This document shows positions 57,977 to 60,000 of a stretch of DNA of 60,000 bases, piece by piece. How positions within the stretch are numbered: position 1 is the stretch's first letter; the number at the start of each line of letters is the position of its first letter. The position numbers and the translations under genes were made by a program. The notes under the pieces are model-generated. The model made no database searches. It was not told where the DNA came from and saw only the letters and a program-made list of their open reading frames with translations. The DNA is from Antedon mediterranea (taxonomy: Eukaryota > Echinodermata > Crinoidea > Comatulida > Antedonidae). The stretch lies in assembly GCF_964355755.1 (NCBI RefSeq), contig NC_092672.1, forward strand, positions 1,180,001-1,240,000. The letters run 5' to 3'.

Positions 57977-60000
57977 CTGTAAGTAAAAAAAGTAATTGTT
58001 TAGAGAAACTTCAACAACAAACATTTGTTTGCTTCTTCGTAGTTTTGCATGCATTATAATGGAGGAAATTGTATTAATATTGATTGAATTAAAGAATAAA
58101 ATCGGTTTAGGCTGAATGTTGCAGACGACATTGTTCAAGTCACTGGAAGAGACACTTCATTAGGCGGTGCAACAAAAGATTATACTATCAATAGTAATTG
58201 AAGCACATTAATTTATTGAAATTGTTTAGACAGGAAGACTGGGTGTTATGTTTATTATAATTACAACCCGTACTCTTCCATACGTACATAGTACGTGCGA
58301 ATATACACGCACGCGTTCCAACTTTTATACGATGTGTGTACGCGCGCGTGCACTTTGTATCTCCTTATACAACATATCACTAAAAATGTATCATCAAAGT
58401 TCTTATAAATATTTGATCCTTGGTATTAGAGCATAGGTCAGCATTTAAGTATATTGGATACCGTCGTACGAAACCCATTATGAATACGATCATTACTGTA
58501 TTAATAATATCCATATCTCTACTGATTTCAAACTAGAAGTATAATCAATACCTGATATGAGCTATAATTTATTAGATGAGTCTAATGTACGTCAGTGGAG
58601 AAGAAGTAGGCTAAGCGTGTACAAGGTTCACAAAAGAAAACTCCAGCAATCTGCTATGTTACCTTAAATATAACTTAGGCTTTTACTACTACTACCGACG
58701 ATTATATTTTGTAAAAATAGGCCTATGAAAACAATAAATTTCTATATTAATATGTACTGTTTTCTTGAGCTTTTTTCTGAAGTTAAATAACATGTATATA
58801 TATATATATATAATAATATAATAATAATAATTATTATTATTACACCAAACATATTATGTTTGGTGTAAGTTATAACATCACTTAAGTGCACATTGTAAAA
58901 TTAATTTATGACCAAAATTAATGTTTCCAGATATGCAGCAGGAAGTGTTTTTAATTGCATTTCTGTGGAAATATTTTACAAAGTATTTCTGGCTTCCTGC
59001 TCTAAAATTAAACACATACAATTATTATTTCGCATAAATTGGCTCTTCAGTTAGGATTGGGCTTGTCATATAAATATCCGCCTTATGTTAAGCAACGTTC
59101 ATAAGACTTCGATATTCTTTTTGTTTGTCATTGGGAGTGTATCGATCAAGAGTGTATGTGTGGTGTGAATGATTCAACTAAAGCTCGACAACCTCTTAAA
59201 TGACTAACAAACACTACAGAGATAAATCGAACGCTGAGAAATTATTTGAAAGGCTTACTAAAATTTTAATATATAAATGCAATGTGGATTACGTTGAATG
59301 GTTATAACTAATTTAATTTTAGACGAATAATTTGTATTCACCAAGGTAGAATTGTATAGGCCTACTGGTGAGAATGTTGTCCATGGATTTATTCAAATTT
59401 GCTGCAACTAGACTCATAATAACACAACCGCCATCTTATGTTGTAAGATTTTGATTTAAGTAAAAGTTACAATATGTAGGCCTACTGTATAGTATTACAT
59501 GCGCAGACCTGCCTCCAATTAGCATTTTGTTTTAGATTGATTTAGAGTGATTCATGTTTCATTTTATTTATTTCGTCAAGAAAGGCAAAGACATACAATT
59601 AATAACAAAGAACATAAGAAAGATTTCAAAAATTCCCAGGATTTAAAGTGAAAAAATAAGAGATATCAAATAATAATACAATTTGGCCTAGAATTCTTAA
59701 TAAATATTTTAAACTAAAAATATTTATATATGTCTTACGCTTGTATACACATTACAAATCCATGAATAAAAAAGCAAAATCTAAAATTAAATTCCTAATT
59801 TGATGGGAGAGATCGAACAAAAATAGTACTGACATGTGATGAAGATCATTTGGCCCAAGGGAACATAGACAAATGTTATTATTTGGTATTCATAGGTTCT
59901 CGGGTAACATTATTTCACCAAATAAATCGTTTATAAATCGAATGTGCCTTGGGATGTGTGTTTAGGCCTACACATATGCAATAATGACGTGTGTCTGTGA
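57977..60000. other. Upstream of the VWA5B1-like gene, no gene recognised
   Basis: AT-rich, with stops in all frames. It holds a TA microsatellite (58795-58812) followed by a TAA/TTA palindrome and a perfect 13-bp stem (TTACACCAAACAT with a 3-nt loop, 58840-58868). 59560-59950 resembles a degraded retroposon tail (tttatttatttcgtcaag) but nothing conclusive. Confidence 0.5.

Overview
The window looks like nuclear DNA of a marine invertebrate deuterostome, most likely an echinoderm. It is AT-rich, its genes are intron-rich with GT-AG splice sites, it is dense in short foldback elements and minisatellites, and it contains a death-fold NACHT receptor gene and a large adhesion GPCR of kinds expanded in echinoderms. 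The species cannot be fixed from sequence alone. There are no bacterial operons, CRISPR arrays, rRNA or tRNA genes that I can see. All gene models below were assembled by eye from splice sites, intron phase and family similarity.

Layout: (1) 1-3676, minus strand: 5' part of a DED-NACHT NLR-like gene, running off the left edge. (2) 3677-15000: no gene; a tandem segmental duplication (about 7008-10415 and 10608-14945) whose two copies carry minisatellites of very different length. (3) 15000-22780: no gene; several foldback elements nested inside one another. (4) 23061-27286, plus strand: a complete five-exon NOL7 (nucleolar protein 7) gene. (5) 28025-44181, minus strand: a complete adhesion GPCR of about 1612 residues: signal peptide, two F5/8-type C (discoidin) domains, an 807-codon Ser/Thr-rich exon with 38-residue tandem repeats, GAIN/GPS and seven-helix domain. 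(6) 44190-47560: intergenic, packed with one MITE family. (7) 47564-57976, minus strand: a VWA5B1-like gene (VIT plus VWA domain). (8) 57977-60000: no gene recognised.

The genes are not functionally coupled in any obvious way: an innate immune receptor, a nucleolar protein, a surface adhesion receptor and an intracellular VIT/VWA protein. NOL7 and the GPCR are convergent and their candidate poly(A) signals almost touch near 27440.

The points most worth following are the domain combination of the GPCR and its altered GPS, two substitutions in the metal-binding (MIDAS) site of the VWA5B-like protein, a signal-peptide-like exon inside that gene, a hAT-type element with an intact 8-bp target duplication sitting about 30 bp from a splice acceptor, the punctuated 30-bp satellite, and the nested foldbacks.
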